Positions 42,193 to 43,734 of a DNA stretch of 43,734 bases are shown piece after piece. The notes under the pieces were generated by a model. It was not told the origin of the DNA. It saw nothing but the letters and a program-made list of their open reading frames with translations, and ran no database searches. The position numbers and the translations under genes are program-made. This stretch comes from Eubacteriales bacterium. GTDB lineage: Bacteria > Bacillota > Clostridia > Lachnospirales > Lachnospiraceae. The number at the start of each line of letters is the position of its first letter. Positions within the stretch are counted from its first letter, which is position 1. The stretch covers positions 1 through 43,734 of the forward strand of contig JAUNJN010000017.1 of the NCBI GenBank assembly GCA_030533235.1. The letters run 5' to 3'.

Positions 42193-43158
42193 GTGAAAGC
42201 GCTAAAATTAAGACCGGTTGGAAAAGATTATTTATGGGGTGGTACGAGACTTCGGGAGGAGTATGGCAAGGAAATTCCTTTAACCCCGCTGGCTGAGACA
42301 TGGGAGTGCTCTGTGCACCCGGACGGAGAAAGTGTCATTGTGAATGGTGAGTTTGCAGAGATGACACTCCGAGAGGTTCTGATGCTTCATCCGGAATATA
42401 TGGGAAGCAAGTATCCGAGCGGTTCAGAATTCCCGATTTTAGTAAAATTTATTGATGCTAAATGTGACTTGTCTGTACAGGTGCATCCCAACGATGCGTA
42501 TGCCAGAAAATACGAGAACCAAAATGGCAAGACAGAGATGTGGTATGTACTGGATGCGGACGAGGATGCAAGTCTTATATATGGCTTCGAGCATCCTGTG
42601 ACGGAACAGATATTGAGAAATGCAGTTCAGGATGGGACATTAGGAAAACATCTTCACAAGGTGAAGGTTCAAAAGGGCGATGTGTACTATGTGCCGGCAG
42701 GAACGGTTCATGGAATCGGAGCCGGAACTATGGTTGCCGAAATTCAGGAAAGTTCAAATGTCACTTATCGGGTGTATGATTACGACCGTGTGGATAAGGA
42801 CGGGAATAAAAGAGAGTTACACTTTGATAAGGCGTGTGAAGTGATGGATATGAATATGGTTAGTCATAAAAGAAATAGTCGGATTGTCCGATGCAATCCG
42901 GGATATTCGAGTGAGGAACTGTGTTGTTGTAAATACTTTCGTGTAACAAAGATTTCGATTGTTCGTAGATTTTGTCTGAATTTATTGAAAGAAAGTTTTC
43001 AGGTACTGCTTTGCATTGATGGAACAGGAATGTTGCATTCTGATTCGGGCAGTGTGCCGGTACAAAAGGGTGAATGTGTTTTTGTTCCGGCGGAAGATAG
43101 GGTGGATCGTCAGTTTTTCATTGATGGGCGTCTTTCGATATTATTGATATGTTGTTAA
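42193..43158 (+). CDS. manA: Mannose-6-phosphate isomerase, class I
   Basis: A 321-residue protein with GTG start, 8 nt after GGAG; the nearby ATG at 42188 is out of frame and stops at once. Motifs: Trp-Gly-Gly-Thr-Arg-Leu at the N-terminus, Glu-Thr-Trp-Glu-Cys-Ser, Ser-Val-Gln-Val-His-Pro-Asn-Asp (zinc ligands), Lys-Thr-Glu-Met-Trp-Tyr, and Val-Pro-Ala-Gly-Thr-Val-His. It interconverts fructose 6-phosphate and mannose 6-phosphate and feeds ManC. A phosphomannomutase for the step between is not in the window. Confidence 0.94.
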   Translation: MKALKLRPVGKDYLWGGTRLREEYGKEIPLTPLAETWECSVHPDGESVIVNGEFAEMTLREVLMLHPEYMGSKYPSGSEFPILVKFIDAKCDLSVQVHPNDAYARKYENQNGKTEMWYVLDADEDASLIYGFEHPVTEQILRNAVQDGTLGKHLHKVKVQKGDVYYVPAGTVHGIGAGTMVAEIQESSNVTYRVYDYDRVDKDGNKRELHFDKACEVMDMNMVSHKRNSRIVRCNPGYSSEELCCCKYFRVTKISIVRRFCLNLLKESFQVLLCIDGTGMLHSDSGSVPVQKGECVFVPAEDRVDRQFFIDGRLSILLICC

Positions 43159-43174
43159 ACGAAAAGAGGAAACT

Positions 43175-43734
43175 ATGGTAGATGTATTTATTATTGGATC
43201 GAAAGGGATACCGGCTCATTACGGTGGATTTGAGACTTTTGTAGATGATTTGGTAACGAACAGCAGTAAAGAGGATATAAGATATCATGTTGCATGTATG
43301 AATGCTAAGCAAAAAGAATATGTTTATCAGAATGCAACATGTTTTTCTGTTAAAGTTCCCAATATAGGTGCGGCAAAGGCTATATACTATGATATCAAAG
43401 CGTTTCAATATTGCGTTGATTATATTAAAGAGCATGATTGTGAGTACGCGATTATTTATATATTAGCATGTAGGATAGGACCGTTTTTTGGCAGGCTTAA
43501 AAGAAAAATACGAAATCGAAATGTTAAAGTATTTGTCAATCCGGATGGACATGAATGGCGGCGGGCAAAATGGAATGGGATCATAAAAAAATATTGGAAA
43601 TTGTCAGAAAAATATATGATAAAGCATGCGGATACCGTTGTATGTGACTCAATAAATATAGAAAAATATATAATAGAACTATATATAAAATTTAACCCCA
43701 AGACCATATACATTGCATATTGTGCGAAGGATTG
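43175..43734 (+). CDS. DUF1972/GT4 rhamnosyltransferase-like protein, 3' truncated by the window end
   Basis: Only the first 186 codons are present; the frame is open to the last base. AGAGGA precedes the ATG. The start Ile-Ile-Gly-Ser-Lys-Gly-Ile-Pro-Ala-His-Tyr-Gly-Gly-Phe-Glu-Thr-Phe, then Asn-Pro-Asp-Gly-His-Glu-Trp-Arg-Arg-Ala-Lys-Trp, is typical of DUF1972-containing glycosyltransferases such as the rhamnosyltransferase Cps2T. It probably attaches a rhamnose early in glycan assembly. The donor-binding C-terminal domain lies outside the window. Confidence 0.88.
   Translation, partial: MVDVFIIGSKGIPAHYGGFETFVDDLVTNSSKEDIRYHVACMNAKQKEYVYQNATCFSVKVPNIGAAKAIYYDIKAFQYCVDYIKEHDCEYAIIYILACRIGPFFGRLKRKIRNRNVKVFVNPDGHEWRRAKWNGIIKKYWKLSEKYMIKHADTVVCDSINIEKYIIELYIKFNPKTIYIAYCAKD

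Overview
The window looks like a chromosomal segment of a low-GC, anaerobic Firmicute, most likely Lachnospiraceae-like. The support is codon use, strong GGAGG ribosome binding sites, consensus sigma-A promoters, a Gram-positive type VII secretion (T7SS) locus, cell-wall-binding repeats, and a Wzm/Wzt polysaccharide cluster with rhamnose and mannose precursor genes. The taxonomic call is inference; no rRNA or other marker is present.

Region 1 (1-2280) is unrelated flank: a DUF885 metallopeptidase-like lipoprotein on the minus strand and a tRNA-Gly(CCC).

Region 2 (about 2300-23900) is a T7SS island, all on the plus strand. It starts with a putative substrate and two DUF4176 proteins. A machinery operon follows from a perfect consensus promoter: a membrane-anchored pseudo-protease/FHA protein, a small membrane FHA protein, a three-ATPase EssC/YukB, a LytTR regulator, an unknown 181-residue protein and a YukD ubiquitin-like protein. 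Next come seven WXG100 genes, two of which are a nearly identical recent duplication of the preceding pair. Last is a cargo section: a zinc metallopeptidase effector flanked by two homologous candidate immunity proteins (one lipoprotein, one cytosolic), a second pseudo-protease, another putative substrate and a CAP/cell-wall-binding protein. Three proteins share an N-terminal helical domain that starts with Phe-Tyr-x-Asn, probably a secretion-targeting module. Four promoters carry the same layout: two CTGGTC(A/G)TTCGTC-type repeats exactly 21 bp apart, with the -10 always 44 bp after the second repeat. This is the geometry expected for a LytTR activator, and the locus encodes one. No EssA, EssB or EsaA homologue was recognised.

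Region 3 (about 23970-43734, runs off the end) is a surface polysaccharide cluster resembling S-layer glycan or O-antigen loci. It has a Wzm permease with an extra extracytoplasmic domain, a Wzt ATPase with a C-terminal glycan-binding-type extension, a methyltransferase followed by a kinase-fold/coiled-coil protein (a split arrangement like the chain terminator WbdD), a GT2-WsaF-like fused glycosyltransferase, an epimerase, rmlB/rmlA/rmlC, a GT-C-like membrane protein, a WbaP/WsaP-like initiating sugar-phosphate transferase, a two-gene DUF6077-like pair, manC and manA, and the start of a DUF1972 rhamnosyltransferase. A 151-nt imperfect palindrome separates rmlB from rmlA. rmlD and a phosphomannomutase are not in the window.
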